64,000 bases of DNA from an uncultured Bacilli bacterium (GTDB lineage Bacteria > Bacillota_I > Bacilli_A > RF39 > UBA660): the NCBI GenBank assembly GCA_934095845.1, contig CAKOKS010000006.1:1-64000 (forward strand). Direction: 5' to 3'. Shown piece by piece: positions 17,489 to 26,624 of this stretch (position 1 is its first letter; every line of letters begins with the position of its first letter). The translations under genes were made by a program, and so were the position numbers. Below the pieces are notes generated by a model. It made no database searches, was not told the DNA's origin, and saw only the letters and a list, made by a program, of their open reading frames with translations.

Positions 17489-18344
17489 AACCAAGAGTTT
17501 TTATAAACTCTTTTCTTTTTGCCTCAAAATCTACATAATATTCAATATAACAATTTGGAACTACTATTCCGTGTTTTTCTTCTATATTACCTAATGAAGA
17601 TAACATATTACTATTTTTAATCATTTCCATATATTCTAAAAAATATGGATTATTCTTTTTAAAGAATTCAACAGATTCTTTTGAAAAAACACAGTCAAAA
17701 AGTGGATCCCCAGTAAAATATGATTGTGAATTAATAAATGAAGATTCATAATCAAATGTTGGAGTAAATACTAATTTTCCATCCTTTATACCATAATATG
17801 AATTTTTATATCTATCACCAATTGCAGTATAAAAACTTTTTACAAGAGATGATGTATATCTTCTTCTAAGTAATTCATCACATTCATAATCTGGATTAGT
17901 TAATATATTTCTTATTTCTTTTAAAATTTGTTTACTAGCATACATTCCTTTACGATGTTCAAATGTACCATCTAAGAAATTTTCAGAAAATAAACCTATT
18001 ATTTCATCTTTATCAACAGCTATATTATATTTAATAGTTGGTATACTCATATATTCTGATAACTCTTGACCTAATAATTCGTTTAATATAGCAAAATTAC
18101 TTTTTCTTTCCTTTAAAAAATATGTTCTTCCATTAATATAATACCAATAACCATATTCTTCTAAATCATCTAATTTTATTTTAACAAGTTCTGCTGTTTC
18201 TTGATCAACAGGAAGTTTTATTCCATCGCTTACACTTATACTTTTTAAATGATCTGTTTTTAAAAGTGAAGTATCTACTATTCTAATATCATTTTTATAA
18301 TTAAGTTCTGCCTCAGGTATACTACATTTATGTACTTTATTCAT
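17484..18344 (-). CDS. HipA-like kinase-fold protein
   Basis: The 286-aa protein shows a kinase-like pattern: YYINGRTYFLKERK with a candidate ATP-binding Lys, a segment before the active site (LVKSFYTAIGDRYKNSYYGI) that matches the catalytic D-x(4)-N of HipA/PI3K-like kinases, and FTPTFDYESSF as the metal-binding DxE region. The N-terminal 50 residues are not recognised. There is no HipB-like partner gene next to it, unlike classical hipBA. It may be a lone regulator kinase or a phosphotransferase; the fold assignment is inference from motifs. Confidence 0.55.
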   Translation of the reverse strand: MNKVHKCSIPEAELNYKNDIRIVDTSLLKTDHLKSISVSDGIKLPVDQETAELVKIKLDDLEEYGYWYYINGRTYFLKERKSNFAILNELLGQELSEYMSIPTIKYNIAVDKDEIIGLFSENFLDGTFEHRKGMYASKQILKEIRNILTNPDYECDELLRRRYTSSLVKSFYTAIGDRYKNSYYGIKDGKLVFTPTFDYESSFINSQSYFTGDPLFDCVFSKESVEFFKKNNPYFLEYMEMIKNSNMLSSLGNIEEKHGIVVPNCYIEYYVDFEAKRKEFIKTLGL

Positions 18345-18408
18345 AAAAATCCCCCTTTAAAACGAGTATGATTATACCATATATTAATTTTTTATTCAAA
18401 TTTACAAA

Positions 18409-18435
18409 GAAAAAACTAGAGATAATTCTCTAGTT
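18409..18435 (-). terminator. Terminator of surface-protein gene 18440
   Basis: AACTAGAGA, a 4-nt loop, TCTCTAGTT and TTTT on the minus strand. Confidence 0.75.
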
Positions 18436-18439
18436 AATG

Positions 18440-19645
18440 TTAGATAATTCTAAATGCTGGAGAAACACCAAAGGGGTTGAACGGATAGGTGCTATTCCAA
18501 CAGCCGTTGATGTCGACGATAAGGAAGTAATCCTTACTGCTAGAATAAGCCGAACGAAGCCACCACCAATTATTTTTTCCACTATGTTGTTTTTGTACTT
18601 CTGCAAAACTGCTTGTTATTACTCCTTGATTTTTATAATAATCTAGTTGTTTCGATGTTCCTAATGCTGTATCATATTGAGCATTCTTTGAACTTGCAAA
18701 GTCACCATATATTTCTTCACTTGATAACAAGTATAATTTATCTTGTGTTTCAAAATTTTCTTCTCCACTTGTACTTCCATGTCCTGATATTACTTTTGTT
18801 GTTGCCATTACACTTTGTAAATCACTTGGAAGTGCATTGTATATTGTACCATTTACATATGTACGCATTTCTGAATCTCTCCATCCACCCACATTTGTTC
18901 TTGTACTATAAAATTTTTGTGTCGTTATTATATCTACAAATTCTAATACAAATCCGCATGCTGTTTCACTTGTTTCTGTTGTACATTCACTTTTATTTGC
19001 TATTCTTACTGAATGTATTCCCATTTCACCTAAATCTACTTCTTTTGTATCTCCTATATTATATTTGCTTGTATTTCCAATTTTTACATTTGCTGCTATT
19101 GTTGACCAACTATCTTCACTAAAAGTTACAGGTTCTGGCACATTACTTCCTAAATTATCTCTTTCAGTTGCATTAAATGTTAATTCACATACATATTCTT
19201 CTCTTACCTCTTCTGTTGCAGTCTTGTTTAGTGTTACTGTTAACGTTCCATTAACTGAATTTTTAGCTTTAACTACTGTTGCATTATTTTCAAGTTCATT
19301 TGTTATACTTGTGTATTTTGCTGTTGTATTTTCTTTTACTTTACAAGTTACTTGTACTTCGGCATCATAGTTGCTTGAATTATTTGTAACTTCATAATTT
19401 AACACACTTGTTTGATTTAATGTTTTTAAATCACTTGTTTCAAATGTAATTGTTTTCTTATCTTCACTTATTACATTTGTATATACGTCTGTTCCATCCA
19501 ATGAAGCTGCAGTGAAAATAACACTAAAGTCATCTGTATTTTCACTTACTTTTGCACTTCCGTTAATAATCAATGTTGTTGATATAGCAGCAAATCCCAC
19601 TGCTAATAATAGTATAGCTACTACTAAACTCCCTTTCTTTTTCAT
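18440..19645 (-). CDS. Surface protein, variable WWLRS C-terminal domain
   Basis: The N-terminus is a Lys-rich start plus one hydrophobic segment (SLVVAILLLAVGFAAISTTL), then INGSAKVSENTDDFSVIFTA. This opening and the following 130-residue beta-rich module recur in four other proteins of this window. It resembles pilin- or SipW-type secreted proteins (inference). The C-terminal domain begins after VPEPVTFSEDSWSTIA and has RIANKSECTTETSETACGF, GGWRDSEMRTYVNGTIY, DKLYLLSSEEI and the end WWLRSAYSSSKDYFLIVDIN...GVSPAF, similar to DUF6273/C-type-lectin-like domains. The last 30 codons are variable between paralogues (see 18447-18560). RBS GAGGTAAAG precedes the ATG. Confidence 0.75.
   Translation of the reverse strand: MKKKGSLVVAILLLAVGFAAISTTLIINGSAKVSENTDDFSVIFTAASLDGTDVYTNVISEDKKTITFETSDLKTLNQTSVLNYEVTNNSSNYDAEVQVTCKVKENTTAKYTSITNELENNATVVKAKNSVNGTLTVTLNKTATEEVREEYVCELTFNATERDNLGSNVPEPVTFSEDSWSTIAANVKIGNTSKYNIGDTKEVDLGEMGIHSVRIANKSECTTETSETACGFVLEFVDIITTQKFYSTRTNVGGWRDSEMRTYVNGTIYNALPSDLQSVMATTKVISGHGSTSGEENFETQDKLYLLSSEEIYGDFASSKNAQYDTALGTSKQLDYYKNQGVITSSFAEVQKQHSGKNNWWWLRSAYSSSKDYFLIVDINGCWNSTYPFNPFGVSPAFRII
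18447..18560 (-). other. Candidate variable region of surface gene 18440
   Basis: Sits in the last codons between the conserved TGGTGGCTTCGTTCGGCT and the end. 37 of 80 bases at 18481-18560 are G or C, higher than the neighbouring DNA. Codons such as AAC, ATC, GAC, GGC and AGC at the variable positions are NNC/NNT type. Confidence 0.4.
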
Positions 19646-19743
19646 TTCTTTACCTCTTTTCTATTGATAATTATACTATTATTTTTATTCTTTATAATTA
19701 TTATATAAAAATAAAATGTAAACTTATGTAAATGAATATATAA

Positions 19744-19768
19744 AAAGATAGACAACAGTCTATCTAAA
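19744..19768 (-). terminator. Terminator of the rhomboid operon
   Basis: AGATAGAC, TGTT, GTCTATCT and TTTT on the minus strand, overlapping the stop of the rhomboid gene. Confidence 0.75.
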
Positions 19769-20875
19769 TAACATCATATAAAGTAAGAAACCTATTAAAA
19801 TAGAAGTTATAATTATTCCATTTATAGTATCACTTTTGCTAGTTTTACCTTCTATACCAACTATCATTCCTGAGAAAACTCCACCAATAAGTCCACCAAT
19901 ATGACCAAAGTTATCAATCATTGGATTCATAAAACCAATTACTAAATTTAATATAATTACTGGAACAATACCTGTCATGATTACATTACCTAAATATAAT
20001 CTATAATGATAGCCAAAATATACTAAAGCTCCCATAAGTCCGAATATTGCCCCACTTGCTCCAATTGATGAATAATTTGCAAGTACTCCACTAAATAAAG
20101 AACCTAAAATTGCACTCATAAAGTAAACAAATATAAATTTTTTCTTACCTAAAACAGTTTCTAATTCTTTACCTATTATTGCAAGTGAATACATATTACA
20201 TAATAAATGAATTAAATCAGCATGGAAGAAAGCAGCAGTAATTAATCTATAATATTCATGATTTAAAATACCTACTTTATTCATTGAAAAATCATTTACA
20301 TTTAATATTCCAGCAATAGAAAGCATAAATATTAATATATTAACAAATATTAAAATATAAGTAACAACTATTGGTTTCTTTTTAAATATTTTTTCAAATA
20401 ATCTATTCTTTTCTTCAGTTTTTGTATTTATATCATTTGTAACGTTTATAAAGAAATCCATATTATCTGTAGAAGATATTTCGTCTTTAGCAAAATCTGG
20501 AAATAAAGTAAGTAATTTATTTTCTTTTATTCCTTTATCTGCATCAATTTTAAGTATATCCATATTTTTTCTTGAATCTTCATACTTTACGTTTTCACCC
20601 ATGTTTAAGAAAATATTTAATGATTTACATTTAAGTGATAAAGTTTTCTTTTTTATTTGTTTAATTACTGAATTAGTTTTATATAAATCAAAATCTAATT
20701 GTTCATTATTATGAATATAATTACTATTAATTCTAATTACTTCATATTTTGAATCTAAATTTTCTAACCATATTTCATTTTCTACACCATTTACAAGTAT
20801 AGGTTGATAATTTTCTTTTGTTATAAAATAATGAACTAAACGCATCACTAATTCATCTGAATTTGACATATTCAT
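19760..20875 (-). CDS. Rhomboid family intramembrane serine protease
   Basis: The first 170 residues are cytosolic. The membrane part (about 175-370) carries HADLIHLLCNMYSL, the catalytic Ser in GASGAIFG and the catalytic His in GHIGGLIGG, the standard rhomboid set with six or seven helices. It should cleave membrane-anchored proteins; this genome window contains many candidate substrates. The frame opens at 20902, but AGGAGG lies 9-10 nt before the ATG at 20875. It starts downstream of rluD with a small gap and shares its transcript. Confidence 0.93.
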   Translation of the reverse strand: MNMSNSDELVMRLVHYFITKENYQPILVNGVENEIWLENLDSKYEVIRINSNYIHNNEQLDFDLYKTNSVIKQIKKKTLSLKCKSLNIFLNMGENVKYEDSRKNMDILKIDADKGIKENKLLTLFPDFAKDEISSTDNMDFFINVTNDINTKTEEKNRLFEKIFKKKPIVVTYILIFVNILIFMLSIAGILNVNDFSMNKVGILNHEYYRLITAAFFHADLIHLLCNMYSLAIIGKELETVLGKKKFIFVYFMSAILGSLFSGVLANYSSIGASGAIFGLMGALVYFGYHYRLYLGNVIMTGIVPVIILNLVIGFMNPMIDNFGHIGGLIGGVFSGMIVGIEGKTSKSDTINGIIITSILIGFLLYMMLFR

Positions 20876-20888
20876 ATTACATTTCCTC

Positions 20889-21779
20889 CTACTTTTCTTC
20901 AAGTGTTTCTAAAAAATCACTAAAATATCTTGGTAAATCACATTCAAAATGCATATGTTCTTTTGTTATTGGATGTTCAAAATCTATACTTGCTGAATGT
21001 AAAAATTGACCAAAATCTGTTGTTTTATCATTTGTATAAACTGGATCATTATAAACTGGGTATCCAATATAATTCATATGTACTCTTATTTGATGAGTAC
21101 GTCCTGTATGAAGTGAAAGTCTTACTAAAGTAAATCCTTTATATCTTTTTAAAACTCTCATATCTGTTATAGCATCTTTGGAATTTTCAGCTGTAACAGT
21201 CATTTTTTTTCTATTTATTTTATCTCTTCCAATTGGAGCATCAATAGTAGCTGTATCGCTTAAAAATTCACCTTTTAAAAGAGCAATATATTCTCTTTTT
21301 ATTTCATGTCTTGATAAATCTTCTGCTAATATTTGATGAGCTTTATTAGTTTTAGCAACAACCATAAGTCCAGATGTATCTTTATCTATTCTATGAACAA
21401 TACCTGGTCTTACTTCTCCATTTAAATCAGATAATTTATTTGTATGATATAAAAGTGCATTTACAAGGGTTCCATGACTATTACCATTACCTGGGTGAAC
21501 AACCATACCTGATTCTTTATTTAAAACAATTATATCATCATCTTCATAAACAATATTTAAAGGTATATCTTCTGCAGTAATATCTAATGGTTCAATAAAA
21601 TCTTCATTAATACTAATTTTATCTCCATTTTTTATTAAATAATTGTTTTTTGTTTTTTTATCATTAACTAGTATAAATTCATTTTCTATCATTTTAGCAA
21701 TAGTGCTTCTAGAAAATTCTGTTTTCTCTGCTAAGTATTTATCAATTCTTAAGTTTCCCTCTTCGACGATTAATTCCAT
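20889..21779 (-). CDS. rluD: Large-subunit rRNA pseudouridine synthase, RluD type
   Basis: An N-terminal S4 RNA-binding domain (LRIDKYLAEKTEFSRSTIAK) is followed by the RluA/RluD catalytic domain, with the active-site Asp in GIVHRIDKDTSGLMVVAKT. The end LHTGRTHQIRVHMNYIGYPV is diagnostic. It converts uridines in 23S rRNA to pseudouridine. It overlaps lspA by 38 nt, the widespread lspA-rluD pairing of Bacillota. RBS AAAGGGG precedes the ATG. Length 296 aa is normal; the exact target sites cannot be read from sequence. Confidence 0.93.
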   Translation of the reverse strand: MELIVEEGNLRIDKYLAEKTEFSRSTIAKMIENEFILVNDKKTKNNYLIKNGDKISINEDFIEPLDITAEDIPLNIVYEDDDIIVLNKESGMVVHPGNGNSHGTLVNALLYHTNKLSDLNGEVRPGIVHRIDKDTSGLMVVAKTNKAHQILAEDLSRHEIKREYIALLKGEFLSDTATIDAPIGRDKINRKKMTVTAENSKDAITDMRVLKRYKGFTLVRLSLHTGRTHQIRVHMNYIGYPVYNDPVYTNDKTTDFGQFLHSASIDFEHPITKEHMHFECDLPRYFSDFLETLEEK

Positions 21780-22221
21780 TTTTTACATCCCCTTTGAACG
21801 TTGCTACAACGATTAGTATGACTCCTATAACTATAGACATGTCAGCTATATTAAATATTGGAAAATTATATCCAAATATATTTAATCCAATAAAATCTCT
21901 GACATAGCCATAAAATATTCTATCACATAAGTTACCTAATATTCCACCAAATAAAAGTCCGAATGCTGTATCATTAAATTTATTAGAAGCATAAGAAAAC
22001 ATTAAACTATATACAAGTACAAGCATAATTATAGAAACTATAATTAAAAATGTTACTTTACCTTCTAGAATTGACCATGATGCACCAGTGTTTTTATAAA
22101 AAGCAAAATATAAAAAATTATTAATTAAATGAATAGTTCCTGAAGACATTTGCATTAATAATTTAGTAATTTGATCAACTATTAAGATTAAAATTGAAAT
22201 AATAACTATTCTTTTATTCAT
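21742..22221 (-). CDS. lspA: Lipoprotein signal peptidase
   Basis: This 159-aa protein has four membrane helices and the two catalytic Asp motifs of signal peptidase II: NLCDRIFYGYVRDFIGLN and FPIFNIADMSIVIG. It removes signal peptides from diacylglyceryl-modified prolipoproteins. The C-terminus GINRRRGKLKN is basic and cytosolic. RBS AGGTGA precedes the ATG. The next gene rluD starts within its end. Confidence 0.95.
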   Translation of the reverse strand: MNKRIVIISILILIVDQITKLLMQMSSGTIHLINNFLYFAFYKNTGASWSILEGKVTFLIIVSIIMLVLVYSLMFSYASNKFNDTAFGLLFGGILGNLCDRIFYGYVRDFIGLNIFGYNFPIFNIADMSIVIGVILIVVATFKGDVKNGINRRRGKLKN

Positions 22222-22254
22222 GAAAAGTCACCTACTAAAATTATATCTTATAAA

Positions 22255-22479
22255 TCATAAATCTACAAGTATTACATCCTCTCCTATTTTAACAATTTGA
22301 GATATTTTTATACTTGTTTCATTATTATAAATATTAAATTTTTTAATTATTTTTTTAGGTTCAACAACAAAGTAATTTATTGTACCATTTTCTAAGATGT
22401 CCATATCTATAATTCTCCCGATATTTCTTCCATCATTTTTATTAACAACATCTTTTGATTGTAAATCACTTATACGCAT
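22255..22479 (-). CDS. YlmC/YmxH-family PRC-barrel protein
   Basis: The 74-aa product starting MRISDLQSKDVVNKNDGRN at 22479 matches the YlmC/YmxH family, a small PRC-barrel of sporulating Bacillota whose role is unclear. The frame also begins at 22491 (MGVY), but family members begin MRISDLQ. The gene ends 34 nt before lspA and is probably in the same transcript. Its presence does not prove that this organism sporulates. Confidence 0.8.
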   Translation of the reverse strand: MRISDLQSKDVVNKNDGRNIGRIIDMDILENGTINYFVVEPKKIIKKFNIYNNETSIKISQIVKIGEDVILVDL

Positions 22480-22522
22480 ATAAACACCCATTAAATTATA
22501 CGTTTTTTATCTTGTTTTATAC

Positions 22523-22918
22523 TTAAATATTCCAAGTAGATTCATTACTTAATTTAAAATTTTTATTTTGATTAATTTTTTTATTAAAAACTTTTATATA
22601 TTTATCTATTTCTTTTTTAGATATATAACACTCCTCATTCAGAGATTTATTTATTATTCCTTTTAAAAATGGAATATGTTCATAGATATATAGAATATCT
22701 GCCATAAAACTAATATCTTCATCATATTTTTTTATATTTTCTAAATTATAATTTTCTTCTATTTTTTTTATTATTTTTGAAACATTACCAGAATCCCAAT
22801 AAGTGGATTTATTATTTAAACATAATTTAGGTTTATTTATAATACTTTTTTTATAAGATAAATCAAACACAACATGGTATTCATTTTGACTTAATAATAC
22901 TCTTCTTTTTAATTCCAT
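22523..22918 (-). CDS. Hypothetical protein, 131 aa
   Basis: Unrecognised soluble protein with a basic N-terminus (MELKRRVLLSQNEYHVVFDL), a helical centre and an Asn/Lys-rich end. GGAGG lies just before the ATG at 22918, so I start there and not at 22930. It lies between leuS and the YlmC-like gene. No function can be inferred. Confidence 0.6.
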   Translation of the reverse strand: MELKRRVLLSQNEYHVVFDLSYKKSIINKPKLCLNNKSTYWDSGNVSKIIKKIEENYNLENIKKYDEDISFMADILYIYEHIPFLKGIINKSLNEECYISKKEIDKYIKVFNKKINQNKNFKLSNESTWNI

Positions 22919-22971
22919 AATTACCTCCACAAATATATTTTAATTTTATTATATAGCAAATTCAATTTAAA

Positions 22972-23003
22972 TAAAAATACCTAGACTATTAATTCTAGAT
23001 ATT
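22972..23003 (-). terminator. Terminator of leuS
   Basis: ATATCTAGA and TCTAGGTAT pair on the minus strand and are followed by TTTTT. Confidence 0.65.
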
Positions 23004-23009
23004 TTATAT

Positions 23010-25421
23010 TTAGCCTTTTATAACAATATTAACTATTCTTCCTTTAATAACTATTATTTTAACTATTTCTTTACCTTCAATATGTTTTTTAACATTATCT
23101 TCGTTTAATGCTTTTGCTTTAATATCTTCTTCAGATTCATCATTAGAAACTGTAATAGTACCTCTTACTTTGCCATTTACTTGTACACCTATAGTAACAT
23201 TTTCTTCTACTAATTTAGATTTATCTGCTACTGGCCAAGATGATTCGCATATAACATTACCAAGTTTATAATATTCATTTAATTCTTCAGTTATATGAGG
23301 CGCGATTGGATTTAATAAAGTTAATAGTAATCTATATTCATCTTTAGTTATTGTTTCATAAGAATCAAGTTCATTTAGTAAAATCATTAACGATGATACA
23401 GCTGTATTATATTTTAAAGTTATTAAATCATTTGAAACTTTATCAATTGTTTTATTTATTAAAGTTTCATTTTTATAACCTTCACCAGTTCCAAGTTTTT
23501 CACCTAGTTTAATTACACGATCAATGAAACGTTTACATCCTTTAAGTGAGTCAGTACTCCATGGAGCATCCATTTGATAGTCTCCCATAAATAATTCATA
23601 TGTTCTTAATGTATCTGCTCCATATTCATTTACTATATCATCTGGATTAATAACATTACCTTTACTTTTACTCATTTTTTGATTATCTGAACCTAAAATC
23701 ATACCATGACTAACACGAACATCAATCATTTCTTTATTAGGAACTAGCCCAAAATTATAAAGCATTTGAACCCAGAATCTAGCATAAAGTAAATGTCTTG
23801 CAGTATGTTCCATTCCACCATTATACCAGTTTACTTTACCCCAATATTTCATTGCGTCCATTGAAGCAAATTCATGATCATTATGAGCATCCATAAATCT
23901 TAAGAAATACCAACTAGATCCAGCCCATTGAGGCATTGTATCAGTTTCTCTGGTAGCATCCCCACCACAGCATGGACATTTAGTATTTACCCAAGAAGTG
24001 ATTTTTGCAAGTGGTGATTCACCATCATCTGTAGGTTCATATTCAGCAACATCTGGAAGTACTAGTGGTAAATCACTTTCATTCATTGGAACCCATCCAC
24101 ATTTAGGACAATTAATCATTGGAATTGGTTCTCCCCAGAATCTTTGTCTTGAGAATATCCAGTCACGCATTTTATAGTTGTTTACTCTTCTTGCAATACC
24201 TTCATTTTCTAACTTTTTAGTTATTGCTTCTTTTGCATCTTCAACAGTTAAACCAGTAAATTCTTCAGAATTAATAAGTTTACAACCTACACCTAAATAA
24301 TCTTGTTTTTCAAAAGCACGCTTGCTTACATCTGCTCCATCAATAACTTGAATCATTTCAAGATTATGGGCAACTGCATATTCAAAGTCTCTTTGGTCAT
24401 GACTAGGAACAGCCATAACAGCACCAGTTCCATAAGAACCTAAAACAAAATCTCCTAAGAACACAGGAACTTCACGACCATTAACTGGGTTAATTGCCTT
24501 AATTCCTTTTAAAATACAACCAGTTTTACCTTTATTAAGTTCAGTTCTATCCATGGCACTTTTCTTTTCAGTTTCATGAATATAGTCCATTACTTCATCT
24601 TTATTTTCTACTCTTGGAAGTAATTCTTTAATAAGTTTTCCATCTGGTGCTATTACAAAGAAAGTAATACCATAAACAGTTTCTATACATGTTGTGAATA
24701 TTGAAAATTTTCCTCCACCAACTATGTTAACATCCATTTCTACACCAGTTGATTTACCTATCCAATTTATTTGACCAAGTTTTACTTTATCAGCAAAATG
24801 AGTATCTTCTAGTCCAGTTAAAAGGTCTTCAGCATAATCACTCATTCTAAGCATCCATTGGCTTTTTTCTTTTTGAATTACACTTGTTCCACATCTTTCA
24901 CATACTCCACCAGCAGCATCTTCATTGGATAAAACACTTTTACATGTAGGACACCAGTTTACTGGAATTGTATCTTTATAAGCCATTCCATGTTTATAAA
25001 ATTGTAAAAATTGCCATTGAGTCCATTTATAGTATTCTGGATCAGTTGTAGAAAATTCTCTACTCCAGTCAAATGACATACCTAAACTTTTCATTTGTTC
25101 TCTAAAATGATCTATATTAATTTTAGTTGCTTCTTTAGGATGAACATGATTTTTTATAGCGTATTCTTCAGCAGGAGCTCCAAAAGCATCAAATCCCATT
25201 GGATATAAAACATTATATCCTTGCATTCTTTTCATTCTTGCCATTGCATCTTGAGCAGTATAACTTCTAACATGTCCAACATGAAGTCCAGCCCCACTTG
25301 GATAAGGGAATTCTACTAATATGTAATAAGGATTAGCTCCTTCATTTTTAACTTCAAAAGTGTGTTTATCTTCCCAATATTTTTGCCATTTTTTTTCAAT
25401 ATTTTTAAAATTATATTCCAT
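23010..25421 (-). CDS. leuS: Leucyl-tRNA synthetase
   Basis: A class I synthetase of 803 aa. The HIGH motif appears as HVGH in GAGLHVGHVRSYTAQD and the KMSKS motif as KMSKSKGNVINPDDI. The editing domain lies between, with SHDQRDFEYA. Zinc-binding Cys pairs (CPTC and CERC) are present. I start at ATG 25421 (MEYNFKNIEKKW), behind AAAGG, instead of 25430. It is downstream of a T-box leader, so it responds to uncharged tRNA-Leu. A small membrane-protein gene starts the operon. Confidence 0.97.
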   Translation of the reverse strand: MEYNFKNIEKKWQKYWEDKHTFEVKNEGANPYYILVEFPYPSGAGLHVGHVRSYTAQDAMARMKRMQGYNVLYPMGFDAFGAPAEEYAIKNHVHPKEATKINIDHFREQMKSLGMSFDWSREFSTTDPEYYKWTQWQFLQFYKHGMAYKDTIPVNWCPTCKSVLSNEDAAGGVCERCGTSVIQKEKSQWMLRMSDYAEDLLTGLEDTHFADKVKLGQINWIGKSTGVEMDVNIVGGGKFSIFTTCIETVYGITFFVIAPDGKLIKELLPRVENKDEVMDYIHETEKKSAMDRTELNKGKTGCILKGIKAINPVNGREVPVFLGDFVLGSYGTGAVMAVPSHDQRDFEYAVAHNLEMIQVIDGADVSKRAFEKQDYLGVGCKLINSEEFTGLTVEDAKEAITKKLENEGIARRVNNYKMRDWIFSRQRFWGEPIPMINCPKCGWVPMNESDLPLVLPDVAEYEPTDDGESPLAKITSWVNTKCPCCGGDATRETDTMPQWAGSSWYFLRFMDAHNDHEFASMDAMKYWGKVNWYNGGMEHTARHLLYARFWVQMLYNFGLVPNKEMIDVRVSHGMILGSDNQKMSKSKGNVINPDDIVNEYGADTLRTYELFMGDYQMDAPWSTDSLKGCKRFIDRVIKLGEKLGTGEGYKNETLINKTIDKVSNDLITLKYNTAVSSLMILLNELDSYETITKDEYRLLLTLLNPIAPHITEELNEYYKLGNVICESSWPVADKSKLVEENVTIGVQVNGKVRGTITVSNDESEEDIKAKALNEDNVKKHIEGKEIVKIIVIKGRIVNIVIKG

Positions 25422-25423
25422 AA

Positions 25424-25762
25424 TTACCAACCTTTCTTTTTTAATATATAACCTAATAAATTATAGCTTATAAGTATTAAGATTATAAATAATATAAAAC
25501 TTATTATAATTGAGTATATATACTTAATATTAAGTCTTAAAATAAGTTCAATTGGAATACTTATTATAAGAGAATTTACTACTATTATTATTTTTGATAA
25601 AAGCTTAGTTTTTTTATCATCTAATTTTAATTTATATTTTTTAGTAATAAACATTAAAGCTTGATTATCAATTAGATTATTATGTTTATTTTTCAGTATA
25701 TAATTAACAAAATAATTTACTACAAATATAACAAAAAAAATTATCATAAATTCTAAAATCAT
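25424..25762 (-). CDS. Small membrane protein in the leuS operon
   Basis: The 112-aa protein begins MILEFMIIFFVIFVVNYFVN and has three or so hydrophobic segments separated by a Lys-rich loop (KKYKLKLDDKKTKLLSK). GGAGG just before ATG 25762 fixes the start. The stop is three bases before the leuS start, so the two genes are one operon under the T-box. The protein is unrecognised. Being first behind a tRNA-Leu sensor suggests a link to leucine supply, but there is no direct evidence for transport. Confidence 0.6.
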   Translation of the reverse strand: MILEFMIIFFVIFVVNYFVNYILKNKHNNLIDNQALMFITKKYKLKLDDKKTKLLSKIIIVVNSLIISIPIELILRLNIKYIYSIIISFILFIILILISYNLLGYILKKKGW

Positions 25763-25771
25763 TTTTACCTC

Positions 25772-25965
25772 CAAAAAAAAGGTGATACCAAAGGACGATT
25801 ATATATCGTGGTACCACCTTAATTAATACTCATAAGACTTTAAAGGGTCAATCCTGACACATCCAAAAACAAGTTCATAAGCTCTTATTGTTTATTTACA
25901 CCAACCATAAACTCTCTTTAAATAAGTTAACTTATTACTACTTTTTCTTCATCTGCTTAAGTGTA
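25772..25965 (-). promoter_or_regulatory. T-box leader (leucine)
   Basis: The minus strand contains the T-box core AAGGTGGTACCACG (25807-25820), a terminator hairpin ending in eight T (25772-25780), and upstream features of T-box stem I such as AGAGAGTTTATGGTTGGTG. CTT (a Leu codon) lies in GAACTTG before TTTTTGGATG, a possible specifier. Binding of uncharged tRNA-Leu would favour antitermination and expression of the 25424-25762 gene and leuS. The specifier assignment is tentative. Confidence 0.85.
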
Positions 25966-25970
25966 TTATA

Positions 25971-25998
25971 CAAAAAAGATATTTAAATGTAAATATCT
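25971..25998 (-). terminator. Terminator of the 26001 gene
   Basis: AAAGATATTTA and TAAATATCTTT form a hairpin followed by T residues on the minus strand. Confidence 0.65.
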
Positions 25999-26000
25999 TT

Positions 26001-26495
26001 TTATGCATCTTTTTCAACTGCATTAAATACTAGTGTACAAGTATACTCTTCAGTAGCATCTTCTACAGAAGTTTTATTTAATTTCATTGTTAAAGTACCA
26101 TTAAGTTTTCCTTTAGCAACTACTTTTGTAAGATCATCTGTAACACTATTTTCTATAGTAGTATATTTAGGAGTAGTGTTTGCTTTTGCTGTACAATTAA
26201 TTGTAACATCAGCATCATAGTTACTTGAATTATTTGTTACTTCATAAGTTAAAACTGAATTATCATTAAGAGCTTTTAAATCTTTACTAGTAAATGTAAG
26301 TGTTTTTTTATCTTCGCTTACAATATCAGCATATACATCTGTTCCATCTAATGATGCTTTAGTAAATGTTACTAAAAAATCATCTGCATTTTCTCCAACT
26401 TTAGCACTTCCATTAATTATAAGTGTTGTACTTATTGCAGCAAATCCTACTGCTAATAGTAGTATAGCTACTATTAAACTTGCTTTCTTTTTCAT
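26001..26495 (-). CDS. Short surface protein (N-terminal module only)
   Basis: This 164-aa protein is the conserved opening module of the local surface family with nothing after it: basic start, hydrophobic segment (SLIVAILLLAVGFAAISTTL), then INGSAKVGENADDFLVTF. It contains the usual SEDKKTLTF, VLTYEVTNNSSNYDADV and CTLVFNAVEKDA landmarks. It lies between the T-box leader of leuS and the giant surface gene. It may act as a shaft or pilin-like unit, or be a truncated paralogue; the clean stop and its own terminator favour a real gene. Confidence 0.7.
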   Translation of the reverse strand: MKKKASLIVAILLLAVGFAAISTTLIINGSAKVGENADDFLVTFTKASLDGTDVYADIVSEDKKTLTFTSKDLKALNDNSVLTYEVTNNSSNYDADVTINCTAKANTTPKYTTIENSVTDDLTKVVAKGKLNGTLTMKLNKTSVEDATEEYTCTLVFNAVEKDA

Positions 26496-26591
26496 TCTTT
26501 ACCTCTCTTTACTTTCTATACTCAAAGTATATCACAAATTTCATTTATAATATTTATTTTTTTACTTATAATTTGTAAATTTTTGTAAACT

Positions 26592-26615
26592 AAAAAGATA
26601 GATTAACTATCTTTA
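26592..26615 (-). terminator. Terminator of the large surface gene
   Basis: AAAGATAG, a short loop, CTATCTTT and T residues on the minus strand. Confidence 0.6.
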
Positions 26616-26624
26616 AGTTGTCTA

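Noticed and set aside
18613..19370. Plus-strand open frames rich in Leu/Ser/His opposite the surface gene
   Set aside because: They mirror the repetitive minus-strand coding of the surface protein, lack ribosome sites and have low-complexity composition.
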